A program made the position numbers and the translations under genes. A DNA stretch of 64,000 nucleotides from CAWFKS01 sp963816435 (GTDB lineage: Bacteria; Pseudomonadota; Alphaproteobacteria; Rhizobiales; Rhizobiaceae): NCBI GenBank assembly GCA_963816435.1, contig CAWFKS010000016.1, positions 186,001-250,000 of the forward strand, written 5' to 3'. The notes below the pieces were generated by a model. That model searched no databases and had not been told where the DNA came from. It worked only from the letters and a program-made list of their open reading frames with translations. Shown here one piece after another: positions 27,407 through 37,278 of this stretch (position 1 is the first letter of the stretch; the number at the start of each line of letters is the position of its first letter).

Positions 27407-27460
27407 GAATTTGACATTCGATTCGAGGCCGAGATCGAACCGGTATCGAATGTCGAATTC
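27407..27460. terminator. 16-bp inverted repeat, possible bidirectional terminator
   Basis: GAATTTGACATTCGAT (27407-27422) and ATCGAATGTCGAATTC (27445-27460) are complementary at 15 of 16 positions. The site lies 6 bases past the DUF882 stop, in an AT-rich patch between convergent genes. The position suits a shared terminator; no long U-run is present on either side. Confidence 0.4.
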
Positions 27461-27466
27461 ATTCCA

Positions 27467-29275
27467 CTAGTCGAAGCGCGCCACCGACAGGAAGCTCACG
27501 GCCTTGCCGCTGAAGCGGTTGGTGTCGACGGCTCCGCCATCCGACTGGAAGCCGGCCGTGTAGACCAGCGTCGGCGCGGTGCGCACCAGATCGTGGGCAA
27601 AGCTCGGCGCGCGCGTGGCGGTGGTGTTCTTCACCATCGGGCGACCGCTCAGCGCCCAGCGGGCGATCTCGGGCGGAACCGGGACCACCATGGATTTCGG
27701 GTCGGGGCTGTTGTCGGCCGGGCCGGGACGCGGCCCCTTCGGCGTGGTGCGCACGCCAGTGTCGAGCGCCACGGCCGGTGCTGCGCCGTCGACCCGGCCA
27801 AGCAGCGCCATCCGCGGCGACGCGGCGACCGAGACGGAGGCCAGGCGCGTCCCCTGGGGATCGTTGGCCGAAGGCGACTTGTCGCGACGGGCACCGTAGG
27901 GCACGGGCATCTCGGCGGCGAAGGCGTCATTGGACTGGCCGCCCGCCTCCGGCACGTAGGCCGCGAGCGTCGGTCCGGAATTGGCCTGAGCCGCCTTGAC
28001 CATGTCGGCCACGGCCTCGGCCGAAAGCGGCGGGCGCAGCGGACCGGATTGCTCTGTCTCGGGCGCGGCTTCGACAGAAGCGACCTGAACGGCCACATCG
28101 GTATCTTCGGGCTTCGCCTCGGGCCTGTAGTCCGGCCGCCATGTCGGCACCGGCACCTCGGCGGATGCGAGCAGCAACTCGTCGGCGTTGCGCGAGCCGG
28201 CCGTCACGTCCTCGGGCAGGGAGACGGTCGCGGGAAGCTGCTCCGGCACCGGGGCGGGAGCAGCCGACGCGACCTGCTGCGCAGGCGCGGCGGGTTCGTT
28301 GCCACCGACATCTTCGGACGGACGCGGCGTCTTCACGCCCGGCAGCGCGGAGATGACCTTGGGCAGCGCCGCGATCAGCGTCTGCGGCTGTTCGGGCTGG
28401 GCCTGCGGCTGCGGCTGACGTGCCGGCGCCGCGGCGCGTGCCGGCGCGGCCGGACGCGTGGGCTCGGAAGCCGCCTCCGCCGTGTCTTCCTCGTCGTCGG
28501 CGCCGCCGCCGAAAAGCGCTCCGAACAGGGTCTTGCCGCTGCGCGAGGAGGTGGAAGCGCTGGCGATCTGGACGCTGCCGTCGCTGCGCTTGCGCGACTG
28601 GTAGGCGGCGAGCGCCTGATTGTAGCCGGGCAGCGGCTTGCCGTCCGAAGGAACGTGCAGCGTCTTGCCGTCGGGGAACAGCGCCATCAGCTCGCCGCGG
28701 CTCATGCGCGGCCAGTGGCGAACGTTGCCCGTGTCCATGTGGACGAAGGGTGAGCCGGAGGTCGGGTAGTAGCCGACGCCGCCGACCTGCAGCTTCAGCC
28801 CGATGGCGCGCAGCTTGGCCAGCTTCACGTCGGGCAGGTAGAAATCCATCGCCTTGCCGAGCATGTGCTGGCTCTTCTTGGCGACGCCGTTGGAGCGGCT
28901 GCGCAGCAAGGCGTTGGTGTTCGGCGAGCGGTAGCCCGACACGACGTGGATATAGGCGCGGGAGCCGGACTCGCGATAGACCTCCCAGATCAGGTCGAGC
29001 AGGTGCGGGTCCATCTTGGTCGGCTCCTTGCGACGCCAGTCGCGCAGGAACCAGTTGATCTTGTCGAGGCCGCTCGGGATGTAGCGGCCGTTCTTCTTGA
29101 AGGTGATCTCGGCCTTCTCGCCGGTGTGCAGGAAGTAGAGCTTGAGACTGCGCGTCTCGGCGCTGGCACCCGAGGCGGCGAAGAGCAGCATCGCGAACGC
29201 GATCAGTGCCGGCAACCGAAGCCGCCCGGCCAGAAACTGCAAAAGCCGTTCCCTCACTGAATGTATCGCTGCCAA
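27467..29275 (-). CDS. DUF882 (YcbK/M15-like) exported protein with long low-complexity tail
   Basis: A protein of about 602 residues. A signal peptide (LPALIAFAMLLFAASGASA) leads to the DUF882 domain at ~40-200: LKLYFLHTGEKAEITFKKNG, HVVSGYRSPNTNALLR, KKSQHMLGKAMDFYLP and GSPFVHMDTGNVRHWPRM. The HxxxxxxD and HxD elements are the zinc ligands of M15-type peptidoglycan DD-peptidases, so a cell-wall role is likely. The remaining ~400 residues are rich in Ala, Pro, Gln and Thr with no clear domain, ending FSGKAVSFLSVARFD. The start is uncertain: TTG 29275 or GTG 29257; neither has a strong ribosome-binding site. Confidence 0.8.
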   Translation of the reverse strand: MAAIHSVRERLLQFLAGRLRLPALIAFAMLLFAASGASAETRSLKLYFLHTGEKAEITFKKNGRYIPSGLDKINWFLRDWRRKEPTKMDPHLLDLIWEVYRESGSRAYIHVVSGYRSPNTNALLRSRSNGVAKKSQHMLGKAMDFYLPDVKLAKLRAIGLKLQVGGVGYYPTSGSPFVHMDTGNVRHWPRMSRGELMALFPDGKTLHVPSDGKPLPGYNQALAAYQSRKRSDGSVQIASASTSSRSGKTLFGALFGGGADDEEDTAEAASEPTRPAAPARAAAPARQPQPQAQPEQPQTLIAALPKVISALPGVKTPRPSEDVGGNEPAAPAQQVASAAPAPVPEQLPATVSLPEDVTAGSRNADELLLASAEVPVPTWRPDYRPEAKPEDTDVAVQVASVEAAPETEQSGPLRPPLSAEAVADMVKAAQANSGPTLAAYVPEAGGQSNDAFAAEMPVPYGARRDKSPSANDPQGTRLASVSVAASPRMALLGRVDGAAPAVALDTGVRTTPKGPRPGPADNSPDPKSMVVPVPPEIARWALSGRPMVKNTTATRAPSFAHDLVRTAPTLVYTAGFQSDGGAVDTNRFSGKAVSFLSVARFD

Positions 29276-29370
29276 TTCCGTCGCCTTGCCGGCCTCTCGC
29301 GCCGCCTAGATGTCCCCGAACGACGTTCGGCCCCGCTCACCAGACCGAATATCAACTCTAATGGTTAATC

Positions 29371-29388
29371 GCCGCTTATTGAAGCGGC
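29371..29388. repeat. Short inverted repeat before the DUF882 gene
   Basis: GCCGCTT and AAGCGGC flank ATTG, giving a 7-bp stem with a 4-base loop in the 207-bp gap between the sigma-54 regulator stop and the DUF882 start. It could be a weak terminator of the regulator transcript or part of the DUF882 promoter region. Confidence 0.3.
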
Positions 29389-29482
29389 TTTGCGGTAACA
29401 CAGTGGCGATATCGTGACACAAACCGTGCATAACCGGCGTGGTTAACGCCTGGTTGCCGGGAAAACGCCGGCCTGCCCGAGT

Positions 29483-30989
<1,507 letters not shown>

Positions 30990-31136
30990 GAAATCCCGGA
31001 ACAATTCACGATAGAGTGCTTGGAAGCGGGCTGGATCATACTGGCACAGCTTCCTAAACAAGGGCTCAAGGAAACGGGTGAACGATTCCTTGTGCGCCGG
31101 CAATCCAGCCCGGATACGTTGAAAAAGGTGAGTTCG

Positions 31137-33005
31137 ATGCGTTCGCATCCCGAGCACAGCATTCCCTCGCAGCCGAACGCCGCGCCCTCGGCGGTGGCGA
31201 CCAGCGCGCGACCGGCAGAGGCGCCGCTCGGCAACCTGCCCGAGTGGAACCTGGCCGACCTCTACAGCGGGCTAGACGCGCCCGAACTGGCGCGCGACAT
31301 CGGCGAGGCGGCCGACCGCGCCGTGCGCTTCGAGAAGCGCTGGAAGGGCACGCTGGCGGCAGAGGCCGCGAAGCTGGCCGACGGCGGGCTCGGCGAGGCG
31401 CTGGTCGAATACGAGGCGCTGGAGGAGCTGATGGGCAAGGTCATGTCCTATGCCGGCCTGCTCTATTCCGGCGACACCTCCGACCCGAAGCGCGCCAAGC
31501 TCTACGGCGACGTCCAGGAGAAGCTGACCGACGCCAGCGCCCATCTGCTGTTCTTCCCGCTGGAGCTCAACAAGCTGGAGGACGGGGCGGTCAACGCCGC
31601 ACTCGACGCCGATCCGGCATTCGGACGCTACCGGCCCTGGGTGATCGACCAGCGCCAGGACAAGCCCTACCAGCTCGAGGACCGCATCGAGCAGCTCTTC
31701 CACGAAAAGTCGGTGACCGGCCGCGGCGCCTGGAACCGGCTGTTCGACGAGACGATGACGGCGCTGCGCTTCGACGTCGGCGGCGAGGAGCTGGCGCTGG
31801 AGCCGGCGCTGAACAAGCTGCAGGACCCCGACGGCACGGTGCGCCGGATGGCGGCGGAGGCGCTGGCCGAGACCTTCGAGAAGAACCTGCGCACCTTCAC
31901 GCTGATCACCAACACGCTGGCCAAGGACAAGGAGATCTCCGACCGCTGGCGCGGCTTCAAGGACATCGCCGATTCCCGGCACCTGGCCAACCGCGTCGAG
32001 CGCGAGGTGGTCGATGCGCTGGCCTCGGCGGTGCAGGAGGCCTATCCGCGCCTGTCGCACCGCTACTACCGCATGAAGGCGCGCTGGCTGGGCATGGACC
32101 AGATGAACCACTGGGACCGCAACGCGCCGCTGCCGGAAACCCCGCAACAGGTGATCGGCTGGGACGACGCGCGCGACACGGTGCTTTCGGCCTATGGCGG
32201 CTTCGCCCCCGAGATGGCGGCGATCGCGAAGAAATTCTTCGACGGGCGCTGGATCGACGCGCCGGTCAGGCCCGGCAAGGCGCCGGGCGCCTTCGCCCAT
32301 CCGACCGTGCCGTCGGCGCACCCCTACGTGCTCCTGAACTACCAGGGCCGGCCGCGCGACGTGATGACGCTCGCCCACGAACTCGGCCACGGGGTCCACC
32401 AGGTGCTGGCCGCCGGCCAGGGCGCGCTGATGGCCTCGACGCCGCTGACGCTGGCCGAGACCGCCTCGGTGTTCGGCGAGATGCTGACCTTCCGCATGCT
32501 CATCGACAACACGCGCGAGCGTGGCGAGCGCAAGGCGATGCTCGCCCAGAAGGTCGAGGACATGATCAACACGGTCGTGCGCCAGATCGCCTTCTACGAG
32601 TTCGAGCGCAAGGTCCACACCGAGCGCCGCAAGGGCGAGCTGACCTCGGACCAGATCGGCGAGTTCTGGCTGGAGGTGCAGGCCCAGAGCCTCGGCCCGG
32701 CAATCGCGCTGCGCGAGGGCTACGAGACGTTCTGGACCTACGTCCCGCACTTCATCCACTCGCCGTTCTACGTCTATGCCTATGCCTTCGGCGACTGCCT
32801 GGTGAACTCGCTCTACGCGGTCTACCAGAACGCCGAAAAAGGCTTTCAGCAGAAGTATTTCGAGATGCTGAAGGCGGGCGGCACCAAGCACCACACCGAA
32901 CTGCTGGCGCCGTTCGGTCTCGACGCCTCCGACCCCGCCTTCTGGCACAAGGGGCTTTCGGTGATCGAAGGCCTCATCGACGAACTGGAGGCGATGGAGG
33001 GCTGA
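31137..33005 (+). CDS. pepF: M3 family oligoendopeptidase F
   Basis: A 622-residue cytosolic zinc peptidase. The metal site HELGHGVH is preceded by YQGRPRDVMTLA and followed by the third ligand Glu in LAETASVFGEMLT, as in M3B peptidases. The downstream substrate-contact motif is in FIHSPFYVYAYAFGDCL. ATG 31137 has AAGGTGAG in front; the first ~35 residues are variable and Ser/Pro-rich. It probably degrades short peptides. Divergent from the sigma-54 regulator and 34 bases before a methyltransferase gene. Confidence 0.94.
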   Translation: MRSHPEHSIPSQPNAAPSAVATSARPAEAPLGNLPEWNLADLYSGLDAPELARDIGEAADRAVRFEKRWKGTLAAEAAKLADGGLGEALVEYEALEELMGKVMSYAGLLYSGDTSDPKRAKLYGDVQEKLTDASAHLLFFPLELNKLEDGAVNAALDADPAFGRYRPWVIDQRQDKPYQLEDRIEQLFHEKSVTGRGAWNRLFDETMTALRFDVGGEELALEPALNKLQDPDGTVRRMAAEALAETFEKNLRTFTLITNTLAKDKEISDRWRGFKDIADSRHLANRVEREVVDALASAVQEAYPRLSHRYYRMKARWLGMDQMNHWDRNAPLPETPQQVIGWDDARDTVLSAYGGFAPEMAAIAKKFFDGRWIDAPVRPGKAPGAFAHPTVPSAHPYVLLNYQGRPRDVMTLAHELGHGVHQVLAAGQGALMASTPLTLAETASVFGEMLTFRMLIDNTRERGERKAMLAQKVEDMINTVVRQIAFYEFERKVHTERRKGELTSDQIGEFWLEVQAQSLGPAIALREGYETFWTYVPHFIHSPFYVYAYAFGDCLVNSLYAVYQNAEKGFQQKYFEMLKAGGTKHHTELLAPFGLDASDPAFWHKGLSVIEGLIDELEAMEG

Positions 33006-33039
33006 GCGCCCGACGAACACGAATACGAGGGAATTGCGA

Positions 33040-33696
33040 ATGAACGACAGCGCATCCGAAGGCGTGAAGAAGGCGCTGGAGCTCGGCGGGGATGCCGAGC
33101 GCATCAAGGACTACTACCGCGACTGGGCGGCCGACTACGACGCCGATGTCGGCGCGGAAAACTACCGGGCTCCCCAGATCACCGCGTCGCTGGCGAGGCT
33201 CGTCCACCTCGCCTTCTGCGAAGGCCCGCGCAGGCGGCTGAAGGTGATGGACGCCGGCTGCGGCACCGGCCTTTCCGGCGTCGCCCTGCGCGAGGCCGGC
33301 TTCGCCGCGATCGACGGGTTCGACATCGCGCCGGAAATGGTCGACGCCGCCCGCGAGACCGGCGCCTACGAGGCGCTTTTCGCCGAGATCGACCTCAATG
33401 CCGACGAGGCCGGACTGCCCGATGCGAAGGACGGCTACGACATCGTCACGTCGGTCGGCGTCTTCACGCTCGGCCATGTCGCGCCCTCGGGCCTCGACCA
33501 CCTGATCGCCATGGCCAAGCCCGGCGGCTTCCTCATCATCAGCACCCGCGACGGCTATCTGGAGGAATCCGGCTTCCGCGACCACGTCTCCTCGCTCGAG
33601 GCGGACGGGTCGGTGTCGCTGGTCAACCGGCTTGCCGACGCCAACTATGTCGGCGATGACCGGGCCGACTACTGGGTCTACCGCAAGGCCGCATGA
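33040..33696 (+). CDS. Class I SAM-dependent methyltransferase
   Basis: A 218-residue methyltransferase. The SAM-binding motif I is VMDAGCGTGLSGVAL, motif II lies in IDGFDIAPEMVDAARE, and IVTSVGVFTLGHVAPSGLDHLI follows the motif IV region. YYRDWAADYDADVG near the start resembles the Williams-Beuren/UbiE-like small-molecule methyltransferases. The substrate is unknown. ATG 33040 has GAGGG at a good distance, and the gene likely shares a transcript with pepF. Confidence 0.9.
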   Translation: MNDSASEGVKKALELGGDAERIKDYYRDWAADYDADVGAENYRAPQITASLARLVHLAFCEGPRRRLKVMDAGCGTGLSGVALREAGFAAIDGFDIAPEMVDAARETGAYEALFAEIDLNADEAGLPDAKDGYDIVTSVGVFTLGHVAPSGLDHLIAMAKPGGFLIISTRDGYLEESGFRDHVSSLEADGSVSLVNRLADANYVGDDRADYWVYRKAA

Positions 33697-33750
33697 GACC
33701 CCGCGAGGCGGTCCGGACACCGGACCGGATTGATCGCCGCCGCGCCGCAT

Positions 33751-33773
33751 ATTACAGTGTCATCACTTGTAAT
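33751..33773 (+). promoter_or_regulatory. Imperfect inverted repeat before the toxin-antitoxin genes
   Basis: ATTACAGTG and CACTTGTAAT flank a short centre, 15-37 bases before the antitoxin start. The right half overlaps TTGTAATAC, a plausible extended -10. This is where an autoregulating ribbon-helix-helix antitoxin would bind. Confidence 0.45.
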
Positions 33774-33787
33774 ACAGAGGATCGGCG

Positions 33788-34081
33788 ATGAGCGAAGGGT
33801 CTACTCTCGTGTCCGTGCGCCTGCCGGACGACATGCGCGAGGAGATCGATGCGCTGGCCAAGGCCACGAGGCGCTCCAGGTCGTTCGTGGTCAAGGAAGC
33901 GGTTGCCGCCTACGTGGAGACGCATCGCGCCTATCTCGCCGCGATCGAGGAAGGCATCCGCGAAGCCGAGAAGGGCGTTTTCGTTTCCGGCGAGGCGGTC
34001 GAGAAATGGCTTGCCTCGTGGGGCAGCGACAACGAGCTTCCCATGCCCGAACCAGACATCTTGCCTGAAGACGGGAAATGA
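33788..34081 (+). CDS. Ribbon-helix-helix (CopG-like) antitoxin
   Basis: A 97-residue protein with an RHH DNA-binding domain at the start: TLVSVRLPDDMREEIDALAKATRRSRSFVVKEAVAAYV is the expected beta-helix-helix. The acidic C-terminal half (EEGIREAEKGVFVSGEAVEKWL) is the usual toxin-binding region. Its stop overlaps the toxin start as ATGA, the standard antitoxin-first order. It should neutralise the toxin and repress the operon through the inverted repeat just upstream. Confidence 0.9.
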   Translation: MSEGSTLVSVRLPDDMREEIDALAKATRRSRSFVVKEAVAAYVETHRAYLAAIEEGIREAEKGVFVSGEAVEKWLASWGSDNELPMPEPDILPEDGK

Positions 34082-34362
34082 AGCTGCGGCTGCTGCCTCG
34101 TGCCGCAAGAGACTTGGCCGAGATTCGAACCTACATCGCCACCGACGATCCCGACGCGGCTGCCGCCGTGGCGACAGCCTTGCGCAAGTCGCTTGCGTTG
34201 ATCGCCGAACGTCCGGATATCGGGCGTCCGGGCGCGACGCCCGATATACGCGAGTGGTCGGTCCCTCGCCTGCCCTATGTCGTGCCGTATCGCGTCCGTG
34301 GCGACCATGTCGAAATCCTGCGCGTATGGCACACACGTCGAAACAGGCCCTCCGAATGGTAG
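34078..34362 (+). CDS. RelE/ParE family toxin
   Basis: A 94-residue protein with the ParE/RelE fold: LRLLPRAARDLAEIRTYIATDDP at the start, IAERPDIGRPG in the middle and YRVRGDHVEILRVWHTRRNRP at the end. With the RHH antitoxin it is closer to ParE-type modules; the target (gyrase or mRNA) cannot be told from sequence. Its TAG stop overlaps the ATG of the downstream DUF3445 gene (ATGGTAG), so the neighbour may be translationally coupled. Confidence 0.9.
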   Translation: MKLRLLPRAARDLAEIRTYIATDDPDAAAAVATALRKSLALIAERPDIGRPGATPDIREWSVPRLPYVVPYRVRGDHVEILRVWHTRRNRPSEW

Positions 34363-35300
34363 ACATCGTCCCCGCCCACACACCCTATGACGGCTCGGCG
34401 AAGCCGTTCACGATCGGGCTGAAGCCGCTCGACCCGAACGAGTGGATCGAGGTCGACGACCGGCTGGAAACCTACCTCGCCGAAAAGGAGCGGCTGCTCG
34501 CCACCATGCCGGGCGAGGTGTTCGTCGCCGAAGCCGACACGCTGGCCGCGCAGCGCGAGGTGCTCGACATGCTCGTGGAGTTCCTGCCGCGGCGGTTTCC
34601 CGAGACCTATCGGCTCGACGGCGACGTAATCTCCGTCGGACAGACGGACAGGCGGGTGCGAATTTGCGCCGACGATCCGGCGCCGCTGAGGACGGCGTCG
34701 CTGCTGGTGCAGGAAGACTTGGTGCTGATGCGCCGCGCGCCCGAAGGCTGGCGGCTGGCGGCTGGCTGCGTGTGCTTCCCGTCATCCTGGACGCTCGCCG
34801 AAAAATTCGGGAAGCCGCTCAACGACATCCACGTGCCGGTGCCCGATTTCGGACCGGGCACGCGCGCCGCCACGCTGATCGAGCGCATCTTCGACCGGCT
34901 GGCGGTGGAGCAGCCCGTCGAACGCATGAACTGGTCGCTGACGGTCGATCCGTCGTTGCATCTGCCGCTGTCGTCGGTGCAGCGCACCGACCGGGCCGAC
35001 GATCGCCAGCCGCGGTTCCCGGCCGACATCGCCGGCGGCGCCTTCGTCCGGGTCGAGCGGCAGACGCTTCGCAAGCTGCCCGTGAGCGGCGACCTGCTGT
35101 TCACGATCCGCATCCACGTCGATCCGGTGGCCGCCATTGCGCGCCATCCGCGGCGCGGCGAGATCGCGGCGAGCTTCGCCGAACAGCTTGCCGCGCTGGA
35201 CGCGGCCCAGCTCGGCTACAAGGGCATGACGGTGGACCGCGACCGGCTGGCCGCGGCCCTGCGAGAGATCGCCGAGACCGAGGCCTATTCGGGCAGCTGA
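34356..35300 (+). CDS. DUF3445 heme-dependent oxidative N-demethylase-like protein
   Basis: A 314-residue protein of the DUF3445 family: HTPYDGSAKPFTIGLKPLD at the start, LVLMRRAPEGWRLAAGCVCFPSSW in the middle, and IHVPVPDFGPGTRAATLIERIFDRL. Characterised relatives are the heme/PAS-like subunit of dimethylamine-type oxidative N-demethylase, so a role in amine oxidation is possible, but the usual partner subunits are absent. Start choice: ATG 34356 overlaps the toxin stop; an in-frame ATG at 34326 would add ten residues. Its 3' end overlaps the convergent ilvD gene by 16 bases. Confidence 0.85.
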   Translation: MVDIVPAHTPYDGSAKPFTIGLKPLDPNEWIEVDDRLETYLAEKERLLATMPGEVFVAEADTLAAQREVLDMLVEFLPRRFPETYRLDGDVISVGQTDRRVRICADDPAPLRTASLLVQEDLVLMRRAPEGWRLAAGCVCFPSSWTLAEKFGKPLNDIHVPVPDFGPGTRAATLIERIFDRLAVEQPVERMNWSLTVDPSLHLPLSSVQRTDRADDRQPRFPADIAGGAFVRVERQTLRKLPVSGDLLFTIRIHVDPVAAIARHPRRGEIAASFAEQLAALDAAQLGYKGMTVDRDRLAAALREIAETEAYSGS

Positions 35301-37120
35301 CGGACCGCGCCCATGGCAGCACTCGTGGCGAAGGCCGCGTAGGCCTTCAGCGCCTTGGAAACCTGGCGGCGGCGCGGTTCGGCGGGATGCCAGCCGAGCT
35401 TGTCCTGCTCGGCGCGGCGGCGCTCCAATTCGGCCGCGTCGACGGCGAGGTTGACGGTGCGGCCCGGAATGTCGATCTCGATCGTGTCGCCCTGGCGCAC
35501 CAGCCCGATCGCTCCGCCCTGCGCGGCCTCCGGCGAGACATGGCCGATCGACAGGCCGGACGTGCCGCCCGAAAAACGCCCGTCGGTGATCAGCGCGCAG
35601 GCTTTGCCCAGCCCCATCGATTTCAGGTAGCTGGTCGGATAGAGCATCTCCTGCATGCCGGGGCCGCCCTTCGGCCCCTCGTAGCGGATGACGACGACGT
35701 CGCCTTCCTTGACCTGCTTGTTGAGGATGCCCTTCACCGCGGCGTCCTGGCTCTCGAAGACGACCGCCGGCCCGGTGAACTTCAGGATCGATTCATCGAC
35801 GCCGGCCGTCTTCACCACGCAACCGTCGAGCGCGATGTTGCCCTTGAGCACGGCCAGACCGCCGTCCTTCGAGAACGGATGCTCGGCGTCGCGGATCGCG
35901 CCGTTTTCGCGGTCGAGATCGAGCTCGTCCCAGCGCGCTTCCTGGCTGAAGGCGACCTGCGTGGGGATGCCGCCGGGGGCCGCGCTGTAGAAGCGGCGCA
36001 CCATCTCGCTGTCGGTGCGGCCGATGTCCCAGCGCTCGATCGCCTGGCCGAGCGTGGCGGAATGAACGGTCGGCAGGTCGCGCGAGATCAGCCCGGCCTT
36101 GTCGAGTTCGCCGAGGATAGCCATGATTCCGCCGGCGCGGTGAACGTCCTCCATGTGGACGTCGTTCTTGGCCGGCGCCACCTTGCAAAGCACCGGCACG
36201 CGGCGCGACAGGGCGTCGATGTCGTCCATGTCGAAATCGACCTCGCCCTCGAGTGCCGCGGCCAGGATGTGCAGCACCGTGTTGGTCGAGCCGCCCATCG
36301 CGATGTCGAGCGTCATGGCGTTCTCAAACGCCGCCTTCGAGGCGATCGAGCGCGGCAGCGCCGTGTCGTCGTCCTGCTCGTAGTAGCGCCGCGCCAGGTC
36401 GACGATGAGATGGCCGGCCTCGACGAACAGCCGGCGCCGGTCGGCATGGGTGGCGAGCGTCGAGCCGTTGCCGGGCAGCGACAGGCCGAGCGCCTCGGTG
36501 AGGCAGTTCATCGAGTTGGCCGTGAACATGCCCGAGCACGATCCGCAGGTCGGGCAGGCCGAGCGCTCGATCGTCTGGACGTCGGCTTCCGAGACCTTGT
36601 CGTCGGCGGCCGCCACCATGGCGTCGATGAGGTCGAGCGACACCTGCTTGCCCTGCACGGTGACCTTGCCGGCCTCCATCGGGCCGCCGGAGACGAAAAC
36701 GGCGGGAATGTTGAGGCGCATCGCCGCCATCAGCATTCCGGGCGTGATCTTGTCGCAGTTGGAGATGCAGACCATGGCGTCGGCGCAGTGCGCATTGACC
36801 ATGTATTCGACGGAGTCGGCGATCAGCTCGCGGCTGGGCAGCGAATAGAGCATGCCGTCGTGGCCCATGGCGATGCCGTCGTCGACGGCGATCGTGTTGA
36901 ACTCCTTGGCCACGCCGCCCGCACTCTCGATCTCGCGCGCCACCAGCTGGCCGAGATCCTTGAGGTGGACGTGACCCGGCACGAACTGCGTGAACGAGTT
37001 GACGACGGCGATGATCGGCTTGCCGAAATCGTCGTCCTTCATGCCGGTGGCGCGCCACAGGCCGCGCGCACCGGCCATGTTGCGGCCGTGGGTGGTGGTT
37101 CTCGAGCGATAGGCAGGCAT
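35285..37120 (-). CDS. ilvD: Dihydroxy-acid dehydratase
   Basis: A 611-residue enzyme of branched-chain amino acid synthesis that converts 2,3-dihydroxy-isovalerate and its methylvalerate homologue to the 2-oxo acids. Fe-S ligands are the Cys in ISNCDKITPG and those in ACPTCGSCSGMFTANSMN. AMGGSTNTVLHILA, GGPGMQEMLYPTS and DGRFSGGTSGLSIGHVSPEA are family signatures. ATG 37120 gives MPAYRSRTTTHGRNMAGARGLW, the normal start. Length matches the E. coli type. Confidence 0.97.
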   Translation of the reverse strand: MPAYRSRTTTHGRNMAGARGLWRATGMKDDDFGKPIIAVVNSFTQFVPGHVHLKDLGQLVAREIESAGGVAKEFNTIAVDDGIAMGHDGMLYSLPSRELIADSVEYMVNAHCADAMVCISNCDKITPGMLMAAMRLNIPAVFVSGGPMEAGKVTVQGKQVSLDLIDAMVAAADDKVSEADVQTIERSACPTCGSCSGMFTANSMNCLTEALGLSLPGNGSTLATHADRRRLFVEAGHLIVDLARRYYEQDDDTALPRSIASKAAFENAMTLDIAMGGSTNTVLHILAAALEGEVDFDMDDIDALSRRVPVLCKVAPAKNDVHMEDVHRAGGIMAILGELDKAGLISRDLPTVHSATLGQAIERWDIGRTDSEMVRRFYSAAPGGIPTQVAFSQEARWDELDLDRENGAIRDAEHPFSKDGGLAVLKGNIALDGCVVKTAGVDESILKFTGPAVVFESQDAAVKGILNKQVKEGDVVVIRYEGPKGGPGMQEMLYPTSYLKSMGLGKACALITDGRFSGGTSGLSIGHVSPEAAQGGAIGLVRQGDTIEIDIPGRTVNLAVDAAELERRRAEQDKLGWHPAEPRRRQVSKALKAYAAFATSAAMGAVRQLPE

Positions 37121-37192
37121 GACAGATGTCCGGTTCGTTTCCTCGGGCCCTCGAATAGCGCGGTTTTGTCCGCCACGAAACCCGCACGAGCA

Positions 37193-37216
37193 ACGCGCGC
37201 CGTTTCCGGCGCGCGT
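37193..37216. repeat. GC-rich inverted repeat between the protease-like gene and ilvD
   Basis: ACGCGCGCC and GGCGCGCGT flank GTTTCC: a perfect 9-bp stem with a 6-base loop. It lies after the protease-like stop and before the ilvD start on the minus strand. It could terminate the first transcript or fold in the ilvD leader; no U-run follows. Confidence 0.4.
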
Positions 37217-37278
37217 CGGGTCTTCGTCGGGAGCGGCCATGCTCCGCCGGAGCCGGCCGCCTTTTGGTGCGAGAGCGC

